Shown here in pieces: positions 25,088 through 37,853 of a DNA stretch of 64,000 bases. Source of the DNA: Colius striatus (Eukaryota; Chordata; Aves; Coliiformes; Coliidae). The position numbers were made by a program, and so were the translations under genes. Each line of letters starts with the position of its first letter. Position 1 is the first letter of the stretch. The stretch is taken from NCBI RefSeq assembly GCF_028858725.1, contig NC_084760.1, positions 58,429,367 to 58,493,366 of the forward strand. Direction: 5' to 3'. Below the pieces are notes generated by a model. It did not search any database. It was not told the origin of the DNA and worked only from the letters and a program-made list of their open reading frames with translations.

Positions 25088-28000
25088 AGGCTGTGAACCA
25101 TGAGGTAGAAGTAAGTGTAGTTGAATATCATGGTCAAGAAACCACAAGGAAAAATGACTGGATATGAGAAATATCTAATTATAGGCATAAGACAGGAAAA
25201 AGTAGAAGGCTAGAGGAAAGGTATGCATTATGCAACTGATTATACTTTCTGATTAGGAAAGGACACTTTCTGAGGTGGAATGGCAGCTCTTCATAATTTA
25301 AGAAATAGTAAAGAGTCTCTAAAATCTCATCCAAGCAGCAGAGGGAAACCTACAATATTGGGCAGGTATTTTATTTTTGACTTGATTAGACAACACTAAA
25401 AAGTATAAAAGGAAGAGCTCTGATAGCTGCTGGCTTCCCAGCAAAAGTGAAAAAAGTCAGCAGGCAAGTAAATGCAACAAGAGCAGGAGTTAAACTCCAG
25501 ATCCCAATTACAGCTTGGAAGATTTTTAAGTCCCTTAAGGGAAAGTGGCTGAGGAGATGTCATTTGGAGTTGCAGAAATCATGCAAACGAGACAAGAGAA
25601 CAGCTTTAAAATGTAGCAAGATAGAATGACCTCATTGCTGACTTTGAACTATGATACAAACAATAAAATGAGAGAATTAAAAACCATCATAAAAGAAAAA
25701 AGATAGCTTCTTATAAATATCCAGAAAATAGCTTTCTTAGAAAAATAAAGTATCTTGCATTATATAATTTTAATACTCATATTCACATTTTTTCGAGCTT
25801 CAGTAGAATTATTTTTAATTTCTGAAATACACAGATTTATTTGGAATAAATCTATCAAATTAGAATGGATTTTAAAACTGAAAAAACCCATTCCTCTGCT
25901 CATCAGGGAAGAATTAGCCTGAATAAAACATGTTTCTGGAGGGGAAAGCAGCAATAGAAAACCTATCATGAATGGAAATACCCATGTACAGTAAAGGCAA
26001 AGGCTGAAGCTACCATTGCTACTGATAACATAAACAAAAAGACTTGCTCTAGGGACCTACAAAACATCATCTGCTGGTGCTGTTATTTATGTCAACTCAG
26101 GAAAAGGACTGAGAGAGATTGAAATGGATAGCAGAGTATCTGTGTATGAATTGAAGGGAATGTTTCCTCACTTTGACTCATATGTTTACATTTTGGAGAA
26201 GTAAATATTAAATTGTTTTTTTGGGTTTTTTTTGTTAGCTATTTAGTGAATGCAGTATTGTACATATGGCAAAACTAGTGCCACTGGCCAAGAATACAGA
26301 GAAACACTGCCTTCCAAGAAGCGTGATGTATGCAGGGAGAAGAAGGAGAATATATGCAAATAGAAGTCAATTTCCTTTATTTAGCTTTAGGGGCAAAACG
26401 TTTTATACAGCTTACTGTGCTGAAACTAGGTTACAATATATTATCTTCAGTACCATGTGTAATCAGTGTTTAGGTCTTTTTATTTTTGCAAATAGCTCCA
26501 GTTGCTCATTCAAACAGAGCTTGTGCCATTTCAGTGAATCTCCTGCCGTCAGGAATTATACACATTGAAGCAAAATGTAGATTAACTATCTATGGTTTGT
26601 GTGGAAGAAGCTTTACCATTTAGAAAATCTGCTACAGAAGCATTACTATCTCTGATTCTATCAGTACATTATAACAGTTCAGATGTCGTTTACTTTCAGT
26701 ATTACATTCTTATACACACCTGTAGATGCTGAGCTCATCAGCCTTTATTCCTTGATGAATCCCAGGGCTCCCTTCTGAAAATTTGCTAATGGAAGTGAAG
26801 GAAGTTTATTAAAAAAACAGGAAAGGAATGCTATCTGACAAAACATTTTACTTTCTGCTGCCTATCACTCCTTCTCCTTGTCTTGGGAGGAATGTTGTCT
26901 TGGGAGGAATTATACGTCTGAGTATGGTTCATTAAAGCAAATTCACTGAAGTTACACACCTCATAAGTTTAAGAAGAGGAAGAGAAAGAACATTTTTAAG
27001 AATATTTTCCATCAGTGATAGCTGGTCAATGACATGTGCTCTAGAGAGACACAGGTCTATAAATGATCTTAGCCATAAAAGGCTGATAAATAATTATGAT
27101 AGGTAATTTGGGCTTTATTTTGAAAGGTAACTGTCAAACATAATATCACAACAATAAAGTAAGTAGATAGAGAAATTCAAAGTTGCCTAATAATAGTGTT
27201 TTTAAATACCATGTGACTTGTCATGAATTTAAAAAGGAGAAATTATATCATCTGTTTTTATTCACCTTGTTAAAACTGCTCTCAGGAATAAATGAAGCTA
27301 AAAAGCATGGTAGAGTAATTTGATGTTAGTGAGAGAGTACATCAGCTATTCCCTTCACCTGAGGGAGCCAGAGATCCCTGTTGTGCAACAAGTCATGGTA
27401 CCTTTGGTTCTCCCATGCAATAAAGTAATAATTTCAAGCAAATGACAGTTACTTGATCCTGTTTGGTAACATTTACTGTTTCAAAGGATATAATTTTCCT
27501 AATGGTACTATCCATTTAACTTTGTTGTCATGGCTCTGTCATTGTTTTTCTTGACCATTTAGATTTTTAAGATGGAATACCTATTTTAACGGCTGGATAT
27601 TCTATAAGTACTTTTATCACATATATCTGCTGATTTGTCTTGTGCTCAGCCCCTACAATGTGTTTCAATAGCAAGGAGAATCCATTCTATATAGAAAAAC
27701 GAGAGAAAATTGAGTCAAATGTCAAGCTGATTTATTATAGACCACATTTAAACAGTAATTATTTTGTAAAGACTTTCTGTAAAATAGAAAACATTCTCAG
27801 ACTTATTTCAAAACTGTTCTCATTATTGGAACACCTGAAAGTCCTTGATCAGAATCCCATCTTGTAGGGCACTATGCAAAGAACAAAAAGATGACCACTT
27901 CTTAAAAAAAAAAAAACCAAAACCTAGGAGTAAGATAAAAGGAAACAAATACAGACAGGCAGAGGAGTCGGGGAAAGCTTGAATCCATATCGCAATGAGT

Positions 28001-28335
28001 CAAGAGAGTAGATGATGATTTATAGCTTATAAATGAATTTTTCAGCAGAAGGAAAATTCTAAGAGGATCAGAGGAGTGTAAAGAAATATTTTCATATAAG
28101 TTCATAGATATACTTAATTATTTAACAAATTGACAAAGGTAATTGTAACTGGAAAAAAAAAAGGAGATCTGATTCAATAGACAAATGGTAGATTGTTAAA
28201 GATGAGTAGCCTGCATTTTATTTGATAGCCGAAGAGATGCTTGCAAGAGCTGGTGGACACATGGGGTATAGAACTGCACCAGTTTTCCAGGTGGGTATGC
28301 ATGGGGCAAACTTCGCAAGGTCAGGGAAGAGTATG

Positions 28336-28739
28336 TGTGCTGGTTTAACCCTGGCTGGATACCAGAGGCCGACCATGTTGTTCTATCACTTCCCCTCCTC
28401 AAATGGACAGGGAAGAGAGAAATATTAACAAAAGGCTCATGAGTTGAGATAAGGACAGGGAGATCACTCAGCAATTACCGTCACGAGTGAAACTGACTCA
28501 ACTTGGGGAGAAATGGTTTGATTTCTTAACTATCAATCAGAACAGAGCAGGGAAATGAGAAACAAAAACTGAATTTTAAAACATCTCCTCCCCCTCCTCC
28601 CTTCTTTCTGAGTCTCTACTTCGTCACTCCCAGCAGTACAGGGGGATGGGGAATGGGGGTTACAGTCAGCAGCTCTTTTTAAAAGTAGCCACCTCTGTGG
28701 TTCTCCACTACCAAAAGCTAGTCACATAAACCTACTACA
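28336..28739. mobile_element. Avian endogenous-retrovirus-type LTR, internally deleted copy
   Basis: Starts TGTGCTGGTTTAACCCTGGC and ends CCTACTACA. Its first about 320 bp and last about 85 bp align with the 58,774-59,896 copy, sharing ATCACT..CCCCTCCTC, GGACAGGGAGATCACT, AACTTGGGGAGAAA and AGCCACCTCT. About 730 bp present in the other copy is absent here. No internal viral genes flank it, and I could not see a clean target-site duplication. It lies in the transporter intron. Confidence 0.75.
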
Positions 28740-29981
28740 GTGCAATACTGTGACCCAGGTTGGGAATTTTTAGTGCTCAGATTTAGCCTTGTGAGTCACT
28801 AAATCCGACTATGGATTGATGAGGTTTTACAGTACAATTAAGTAGAAGCTGAACATAGTCTCAGTGTGAGTATTTAGAAGGAGGCCTGACTGAAACTGAA
28901 AAGTTGCTGCCGGATGATTTGCCTATATGGCAACAAGGACAAGTACATTCACAGGTGGTGAAGAAAGGTTGGTGTGGGCAGACTCTAGATGGAAGACAAG
29001 GAGTTCTGTTTATCTGCTTCTACTGACTGCTGAGCAGATAGACCAATATTTTGTGTGGGCAGCAGAGAGATCTAAATAAGACACGAACTTGAACTGACCT
29101 GGGAAAACACACTCTGCTGTCGTCACACCCTCCCACAGGTGATGAAGGATGTGCTGTCTAGCAGCAATACCTCTAGCAGCCCCAAGAGTCTGAGTTTGCT
29201 TCAAGTGACAGCCTCAGGTATCAAGGCAGGAGGTAGATGTTCCCTGAGCTCAGGGGTGGATAGGAGCAAATGAGCAGCTAGGAGGAAGAGTGGCTATTAG
29301 CCAAGGCTAAACTGCCACACTATTGTATACTTAGTTGCTCATTTGTCCTTTTAGGTGCACAAAATTTCAGCCACCAGCTACTTCATGTTGGAGGATTATA
29401 GCCTCACATCTTTAAAATATTTGTTCTAAAAGATTAATTGTGGTAGATTTTCCAGATGAAAATATTTTCAAGCTTAATGATAAGTAAACAGTCAACAAGA
29501 AGTCTCTGCTTCCAAGAAACGGGTACTTGCAAATTCCAAAACACTTTCCTGACCAGACTATTGCAAACTGGACATCAGCCCCAGAGTAAGTATGCTATGC
29601 AGTACAGTGACTTAGCTGCCGTTTCTAAGAATAACCTGCAAGGTACAAGACAAGAGGGGTTTCAGTCGAGTTGTTGGAAATTATAGATAATTGATACTGC
29701 TAAAAATCAAGTGTCAAATAAAAACTTTCTTGAAATACAAGATTATAATTTGAGGTTCTGAACAGATCTACTCAGATTTCTTTAAGGACAACAGCACTTC
29801 TGGCTACAGTTATCAAAAAGATATAACATTAGATAGGTATGTCAGTAAAATTCAGGTAAAAATCAGTTAAAGATGAAAAATGAACCTATGGGTTACGGAT
29901 AAATATTTTAAAATACACCTATCTTATATCCAATATAATTGAGATATTCAGATTTAAGGCGAAGGTTGTATGTTAAATTAT

Positions 29982-30366
29982 CATAGAATCATAGGGGTTT
30001 GGAAGAGACTTTTAGAGATCTTCTAGTCCAACTCCCCTGCCGAAGCAGGTCGACCTAGATCAGGCCACATAGGAATGTGTCCAGGCAGGTCTTGAAGATC
30101 TCCAAGGAAGAAGACTCCACAATCTCGCTGGGCAGCCTGCTTAAATGGAATTTTTGGTGTTCCAGCTTCATCCCATTGCCCCTCATCCTGTCACTGGATA
30201 ACATGGAAAAAAGAGATGTCCTAGCCTCCTGATATCCACCATTTATATACTTACAAATACTAATGACACCCCCCCCTCAATCTCCTCTAGACTCAACAGC
30301 CCCAGTTCCTGCAGGATTTCCATATAAGGAAGATGCTCTAGACTCCTGATCATCTTGGTGGCCCTA
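29982..30366 (-). mobile_element. CR1 LINE 3' fragment, intronic
   Basis: Begins ATCATAGAATCATAGGGG, then TCTAGTCCAACTCC, GACCTAGATCAGGCCACATA and GGTCTTGAAGATCTCCAAGG. It continues into the ORF2 C-terminus on the minus strand (RATKMIRSLEHLPY...LGLLSLEEIEGG), ending near 30366 at the truncation point. Same orientation as the host gene. Confidence 0.92.
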
Positions 30367-32225
30367 AATAATATATTTATGTTGAGTATTATACTTTGGA
30401 ATATCTCCCTTTCATTTCGTATGACATACCTCATATGGTAATTAACTTAAAACATATCAACATCATAAATTATTGACTACTGTATATCAGTGTTAGCCTA
30501 TTGAGAGTATTAATTTATGAAGGAGAAAGAGATACAGGTTCTGTAATTCTCCTACAATTCATCTACTAGGAGATGATATTTTGGACCCACGGTGTGAGTA
30601 AGGATAATCTAAGGACTGCTTTAACTTCTTTAGTTTTTTAATATATTATTTTAATGCCTAGAAGGCTGTAAGAATTCCAAAACTTTAATACATTAGTTTT
30701 GTAACCCTAATATGGTGCTTTCTAAACCAATTGTCGGTATGTTGGGACTCTGTATGTCCAGGGAATAACTTGTGGAGTAGTTATGCTATATCACAGCTCC
30801 TACACACTGATAAATCTTACACAGAGGAGCTATGGAAAACTGATTTCCCATTCCTAAGATTTTCATAAAACTTACAGTAGAATATACTGATGTAAATCCA
30901 TTCAATGCACCCTCCATCCGTTCATTGCCCAGATGATGTGACAAATAGAATAAAAGGTAAAAACCTACTTAAACTCCAACTTAAATTCCATGAGAACAAT
31001 CCAAATATTTCTTCTTGGAACAAGAAACAACTTTAGATGAGCCACCTCTGTGTTTAGGAGTTCTGGCTTCATAACATTTTTAGCATGTGCAGCTGACCAG
31101 GGGAAAAGTAGACTGATATAGTGTATTCTCTAATAAAATTTATGGGAATGGCAGTTAGTTAACTCAAAATAAATCCCCTGCATAATGTTTACATGTCAAA
31201 TAAAGATATTTCTGTGAATTAGATATTATTTCATTGTGGCAGGACAACATGCTTTTGATAAAAAGCTTTTGATATAAAATGCAGGGTCAGGAATAGAGAG
31301 AGCATACATTCTGTGCTATATGAATATGTGCACTAAACTAAAGAAATCTACTGTAGAATCTGAGCTAAAACAAAAGGTTATGTGAAATAGTGAAGTATGC
31401 ATGGAAACTTTTTTTCTCCCAGGGAAAATCCAAAGAGAAAATCTGGACACAAACATTTTTAACAGAGTCTTCTTCTCTAATCTTATATTTTATTTTCCCC
31501 TGATATTTTATCAGTTGCATTGTGTAAGGATGACATTCAATTGTAGCAAAAAAACAGATCTCTGTTTAGGTGGTTCTCACCAGGCTCTAGGTGCTTTTTT
31601 CGGGTGGGCAGTTGTGGCAATATGGGCCTGTGGTTGCAAACCTATGAAAAGTAGATTTGGCCAGTACTGCAGGTGCATTTCAGCTAAAATCATATTAACT
31701 GGCATTTTTATGTGCACCACAATAGTCCTAAAGTCTTGGAATCATACTTTGGGCTGTAATTTTTTATGATCTCCATTTAGAAACTTGACTTACTGTTCCT
31801 AGGTCAGACATCAGCGTCAGGCACCTCCCTTTAATTCTCAGTCCCACCTCCTGCAGTGAAATGCAGAAGTTTGTTTCCCTCAGATGTCTATAATTTAGTT
31901 CAGAGTGCAACTTTAGTTTCAATGTATAATTCAAGGAAGTTACTGCTCTGAGCACGGAAAGGATTGACCTTTGTTCTGATGTCTGGAAAAGAAACACTTA
32001 AGATCAAGTATTGCAGTTAAGACCTAAGTGGTTATTTAGTTAAATGTGACTAAATTATCTAAGGCTGATGATGAGAAGATTTGTATTGCGGTTTGTTCAA
32101 GGATCTGATGGCAAAACCGTTTTGCTTTCTAAGCACACAAGTATGTAAATATTTATATTTAGAAAATGCTTAAATACAGTGTCAGCAAAGCTTCATAGAA
32201 GAGGTGTTTATACATCCTAAAAAGA

Positions 32226-32341
32226 TCATAGAATCATGGAACTGTAGAATCATTTCAGCTGGAAGAGACCTTTAAGAACATCAAGTCCAGACTTTGTCCT
32301 AGCCTTATCAACCACTAGACCATTTCCCTAAGTGCAACGTG
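32226..32341 (-). mobile_element. Short CR1 3' end, intronic
   Basis: ATCATAGAATCATGGAACTG, then GCTGGAAGAGACCTTTAAGA, CATCAAGTCCAGACTTTGTC and CCTTATCAACCACTAGACCA. About 115 bp of the same CR1 subfamily as the 8.8-kb copy. Confidence 0.85.
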
Positions 32342-35300
32342 TTTGCCGTTATATCTTTAGGGGCATGTCTGCTAATACTCAGTGTCGCTGTGTTTTCTAT
32401 TTAAGTTGTTGATACTCAATAAGCACTCAATATACATTCAGTCTATGTTAGGGAGATGAAGGCAAGTGACTCAGAAGAAGCACCACAGAAAAGCAAATAT
32501 TAACTATGAGATATTCTGAAGTGAATCTTTTACAGTTATGTTAACAAAAATGATACAAATTGGAACCCAATATGGAAATGTATCTATAATGATACGCTGT
32601 GAAGGATATACAGACATACACTTCCATTTTTAAAAATGACGACTATTGAAGTGTTGAGTCTTTTCTAAACTAATGGACAATACACAGAATATAAATATAA
32701 TGAACATATTAATGCTCACTACAGTAATATTTCTTAAATTATTATTGCCACAGTCTTAAAGAAATATTACTAGTAATAATTTCATTATTGTTATTCCTAG
32801 AAGCACTTGCCATAGACAAGTAGCTTATTGTGTTACTCTGATCATGGAACAAGAAAACAGCCTCTGCCATAGGTATTTCTAATCTTTGTATGACTAATCT
32901 GTGTAAAAGGCAGGAGACAAAAGATGGCTACATTAGCCATCACACGTGACGAATCAAACAGCACATTCAGTATGCTTTGATATGTCATGTTTTACCAAAT
33001 GTCCAGGGAAGAATTGTGCTCTAAAATTATGTTGGATTTTAAAGATTATGAAAACATCATAATATCAAAAGTACTTTGGAGCTGCCTGGTAGAGTGGTTG
33101 ACTTTTTTTATGCTGTTAAATTTGTTTGTGCTCCTGGGACCTGAGAGGAGATAGATTCATTATGATGTAAACTGTAGTTATGCCGAGATGAACATAATTT
33201 GACTTCTTCCCATTATTTAATTTCTTCCTTTTCTTTCTCTTGGGTTTTCTCCATTCTTTTTAATTTTGTACACATTCATGATGTTATAGACTGAATGCTT
33301 TTGACTTTTTCTTTCTTGGACAAACATTCTCTGTACAGAATTTTACAAAAATTCTGCTACATGTGGCTGGCAAATAAATAGATTTTATTGTCCTTTGGTT
33401 CTGCTGTGAAATGCTGTACCATTAGAATTTAACTTTCTTCCTTGTGACTATTAATTTGCTGAAGTCAGTACAAATTTTTTTTGTGTTTTACAGCTATATA
33501 CAAACAAAATCAACTTGCATCACTCTGATGATGCTGTTCATTTTCCCTTTTGAAATAACTCAGCTTTATGGTCTCTGTCCTTAGCTAGATTAACTGGGTA
33601 CAGGTTTTTATTTGCCTACACGATACAGTGTTGGCATATGAAACATGTTTCCCTGGAAACTTTAAATGGCTGAAGCAATCATTTGCACATACACTATTGT
33701 TATCAAAAGTGCACATTTCTTCAGTTGCAGTTAGGAACAAAATAAAAATCTCTGTTTGAAAATATTTGCATTTAGAAGACTGTAAGAAAACCTTTGTATT
33801 TAATTTCAGAGACCAAAGAATTAATCATTCCCATAATAAATCGGGATTGTGAAACAATTTCACTTTTAGACTAATTGTATTCACTGGAATACTACTTGGA
33901 ACATTTCAGAATTCTGCTGAAATATTTACCTCTAATTGCCATGCAAAACACTTCTGCCCTTTCCTCTGGGTAGGGCAAAAACAGCTGTCATTTTAGCATA
34001 GATTGTCATCACCAGTCAAGAACATTTATATTGTTTTAATCATTCTGTTCACAACTCAGACTTTCTCTTTGAAGTTATTCATAGAAATTTCTTCAAACTG
34101 TTATACATTAGTGACAAGATGGCCATTTAGAATTCTCTCCTCTCTCCTCCTCTCCTGCCTTTCTCCTTCCCTCTCTCTGCTCTCTACTTTTATTTTTAAA
34201 CCAGATGCCAAGGTATTTAGAAATAAGAACTATACACCTGTGTATGTACACCTATGTATGTAGATTCCCATATACACACAGTTTCAAAATGTAGTGTTAG
34301 GACACTACAGCTGTGCTGTTAACAAAACTGCAGTTCCCAGGCTTTGCCATCCTCAGCCTGCCTTAAGAGGAAAGCTCAGTACAGCTGAAGCAAACCACTC
34401 TTTTAATGCCAATTTCTAAAATATTTGACCAAATTAAATCCAATACCATTATGCCACACTCAGAATGCTGAGTTTTGACTAAGATCATAATAACCAATCT
34501 GATTGGATCATTTAGCTTAAGTATATCCTGGTTTTAAATAGGCAACCCTACATTTTGTAGTGTTTTTGGACTGTTCTATAGGTCTATTTTTTAACTGGAA
34601 GCTGTAATATTAAAAATTAATAGCATTTACATACATAATTTCATTCAGGAACTTTTAGGCACTTAGATGTATTTACAGGTGCACTATTACTCCTGTTCTT
34701 CATAAAGAGAAATAATGGGTGAGACAAAACCTGACTTGCCAAAAGGTCATTCAGTAAATATTGGAAAAAATTAACTTCTAGAATGAAACTTAGGCTCCAA
34801 TGAAATCAAAGGCAAAACTCAGAGAGAGTCATGACTAGATACTGCTGAGGGAGACTGAAGATAAAACGTGTTACTAGAAAGTAGCTCGGCTATTTTAGGA
34901 CTTCACACTTTTATTCACAGCTGAACACTTTCTGAGTATGATATGCTACAGTGTCCTAGATGTTATTGCATTGGCTCTCATGTGGTGGTGCTCATGTTTG
35001 AAAATACAGTAGGGTTAGAAATATGTCCTTTTACTCCTCCTTTGGAGAGCTGAGGGACAAACCACATACATAAACAGATGTTCATTGACATCATCACAGA
35101 CTTGTGTGACACAGAAGGGATTATTTTTCTATTACTAAGGTTATATAAAAACTGCTCAAGTAACAGTTACTAGAACTAGATATGTCTGTGGATACTGCTT
35201 TCTTCTTAGCATGTCAGACAGAAAGTTGGTGGTAATGATAGAATTATGTAAGGAAATGAATCACAAAAGGTGAGAAAAAGAATCTGAAACATTTAATGCT

Positions 35301-35831
35301 AAATTTAAGGATGCAGAAAGATACCAAAATTCCACACAGAATGCTGGGACCAAATGCTTTCAGTCTTTTCAACTCGACTATTCTCTTTAAAATTGACAAG
35401 TACTGTTGCACTTCTTGTGCTTCATGCTCCAATTTATAATCTAGTCTAACTTACATGTCAGTAAATGTATGTCTGATGTCAGTCTGGCTCTTACTATCCC
35501 CTTTTTATTAGATGGTTGCCTCACATTTCTGTCAAACATCTCTGTCACTGAAATCAACTGTACTTTTATTAAAGATAACATCTGCACTTCCAAAACAAAT
35601 GCCATCATTTTCACTTAGTATAAATATTTTTTAAACTTTAGATAACATCTATCCATTCCCTTTGGAACTTTATTTTTACAGCATGCTATTTTTACACAGA
35701 AAAGTTGAAATTTATTAGTAACAAATTCATAGAAATCTCTTAAAATAGTGCAAAATTATGATACATTTAAGAAAAATAAAGCTATGGTTTTTAAAATGAT
35801 GACTATAATGACTGGGGAAGTAAAAAGTTAC

Positions 35832-36140
35832 CTGAATGGCATTTGTTACATTCCATCCTGCTTCCCAGCTGGTGATCAATTTAACCTGAGCACGTGGCAG
35901 GGAAGCTGGAGACTTGTATTCTGGTTTTTGGTGGCAAACATCAAGCTCAAAGTTCAAGGGTCCATTTGGTTCCTCTCTCTCCTCACTGTGAGCTCTGTTC
36001 AGTTCATCTCTTCTAGTAAAATTCACATGCTCTTCATCAGTGTCTGGGCAGCTGTCCCATCTCATCATTCCCCAAAAGAGAGATGGCGTTTCCCTAAAGC
36101 AGTTGAAAATAGATGAAAAAGTCTGCTTCAGGTGAGACAT
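35832..36140 (-). CDS. SLC32A1-like: SLC32A1-like vesicular amino acid transporter, exon 1 (residues 1-103)
   Basis: First coding exon of a VGAT/VIAAT-family gene. The ATG at 36140 has A at -3, a good start context. It opens 103 codons of hydrophilic, acidic sequence with no membrane segment, as expected for the long cytosolic N-tail of SLC32 proteins. Around residues 34-47 it reads TDEEHVNFTRRDEL, resembling the TDEE-V-F---D-L stretch of the VGAT tail. It ends with SWEAGWNVTNAIQ, the hallmark sequence just before the first membrane segment of VGAT. The next bases are GTAACT, a usable splice donor at 35831, at the codon boundary (phase 0) where I recall the VGAT coding sequence being split. 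The open frame continues for 34 intronic codons that do not match the family. The tail is about 30 residues shorter than in mammalian VGAT, and I see no [DE]xxxL[LI] sorting motif. A non-coding exon further upstream is possible, because CAG lies immediately before GATG. Homology is seen directly; paralogue status is inferred. Confidence 0.88.
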
Positions 36141-37818
36141 CCTGAATACTGAATATCCAAGTAAAATCTTTCCTTAAATATGGGTTTTTTTTTTTTCAGC
36201 AGTTGTACTTTGAGAATCCTTTTTTTTTTTTTTTAGGTTAGCCTTGATATTGTAGCTGTGATCAATGTCCTTAGTTCATTGATTTGTGCCGGTTTCAAAT
36301 GCCCACTAAAGAAATATCTCCAGGGTCTTCAACATACTGCTCAGAGTAGTCTGCGACGAGATTTAGTAGTCTGCAAGCGGCAATTTACAATTCAAATCCT
36401 TTTTCCATTTACCTATGGTATCTATGTGGATCAGTCATTCATGAAGCATCTACAGGTTGCTACAAGATTTTTTTCCTGGAAATTATGCATGTTTCTAATA
36501 CAAATAGATAGTTCTGCCAAAAGGAAAAAAAATGCTTCATTAAAAACTAGAGTTGATGGACTGATTGCTAAATAAATGCATATAAAGAAGTTCACTTTTC
36601 CAGATGTGAGAATTTTCTGCTCTGTTTTAGCGTCTACAGAGGTCAGTAGAACTTTAAAAATGTTCCTTAAAAAGCTCAAAGTTGCAAGAAAAAAAGGTTG
36701 CTTGTTCATAATTATGTCTAATTCACAGTTGCTTGCAACACTTAGGAGCTGTTACAATATGTTTACTGTAAGGATGTAAATGGTGATACATTATGGTTAT
36801 TCATACTATAAAATCATACAAATAATATTTATGAAAGTATCCTCTTCTTTCCTTGCATGAACTGTGAAATTTGTGAAAGGTAATGAGAGAGAGATGGGTT
36901 GTACAGTTGTAGGGTTATTTACGTCCATTTTCATTTGTTGTTTCCCATGCTTGCCTTATACCCTTTTCCCTCTTTGCCTCTTTATTAAGAGTACTGGGTT
37001 TTAACAGCTGTATTTCTATATTAACAATTGAATAACTGGTAGAACATTGCTCATCATGCTGGAAATAAGTATTTGCTTTTGAAAGGTCTTAACTGGACCA
37101 TATGAAATCAATTACAGTCTTTGTTTACACTAGCATGTCCTTGTTAGCTGAAGTTTCAGGAATTCTCAAAAATAAATTCAGAAGTTTATATTTCTGAACT
37201 AGAATATCTGAATTTTCTGCCAGATTTATATGAACTGCAGTCTCCCTAGTAACTCTTGGGTCTTGCGCATTCCAAAATGAAATATTCTTCATGCAGCCCT
37301 GTTGTCTGATTTTTCTATGTGCTCAGGATTAAATAAAAATGGAGACAATCTTCATTGCTTCATCTTTTATGATCACACACTAAAATTTCTTTCGTTCTCG
37401 TCACATAACTAGCATTATGAAGCTCTCTATAGTTTATCTATCTCTTCTAAAAAATAGAAATATTTCAGAAATACTAACAGTATAGTTATGCTCCTGTGTT
37501 GATCTCGTGCAAACCTCATCACTGACACCTGTATGTGCCGTACCCATGGGTTTATCATTCTAGAGTATTCCTTTTACACACTGCAAAATCTGCTAATGTT
37601 AACCTAAGCTGAGCAACAAGCAGTGTTTGCTTGCAAAAGATACATTTATTGATAATTCTGCTAATCAAAGTGGGTGTCATAAGCCATCTCACAAACATAT
37701 CGATCTCCCGGAGTGACCTGAAAAGGCTCAAAAATACAATCGATTTTTGCAGCAAATTTTGACGTCAATTTAATCCTTCTCTCATCAAAACCATTCCAAC
37801 AGAAAAATCTTCAGGCAG

Positions 37819-37853
37819 ATTTCTGAGAACTTCTCTATGAAGTTCTCAGAAAT
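37819..37853. repeat. Perfect 15-bp inverted repeat (hairpin)
   Basis: Left arm ATTTCTGAGAACTTC (37819-37833), loop TCTAT, right arm GAAGTTCTCAGAAAT (37839-37853). The arms are exact reverse complements. The flanking bases do not extend the stem. No element family recognised. Confidence 0.9.

Larger units (their letters stand above)
13128..35831 (-). other. Intron of the SLC32A1-like gene (22.7 kb, phase 0)
   Basis: Bounded by donor GTAACT at 35831 and an acceptor with a long C/T tract ending CAG at 13128. Both lie exactly between codons, and the joined protein restores the family sequence NAIQ-GIFV. The intron is AT-rich and contains at least five CR1 fragments plus one LTR copy, listed separately. 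I found no convincing further coding exon within it on either strand. The stretches 13.2-17.0, 17.4-21.0, 21.6-24.3, 25.1-28.3, 28.8-29.9, 30.4-32.2 and 32.4-35.8 kb look like plain unique sequence with homopolymer runs. Confidence 0.85.

Noticed and set aside
28336..28739. Possible target-site duplications around both LTR copies
   Set aside because: The bases next to the 28.3-kb and 58.8-kb copies do not match on the two sides, so I do not claim them.
31401..31769. 122-codon plus-strand open frame within the intron
   Set aside because: No recognisable domain, no convincing splice sites, and a length compatible with chance in AT-rich DNA.
35748..36116. 122-codon plus-strand open frame
   Set aside because: Antisense shadow of transporter exon 1.
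36171..36184. TATA-like CCATATTTAAGG on the minus strand upstream of the ATG
   Set aside because: Only about 35-40 nt from the start codon, which would leave almost no 5' UTR. The A/T spacer is also too long for a CArG box.
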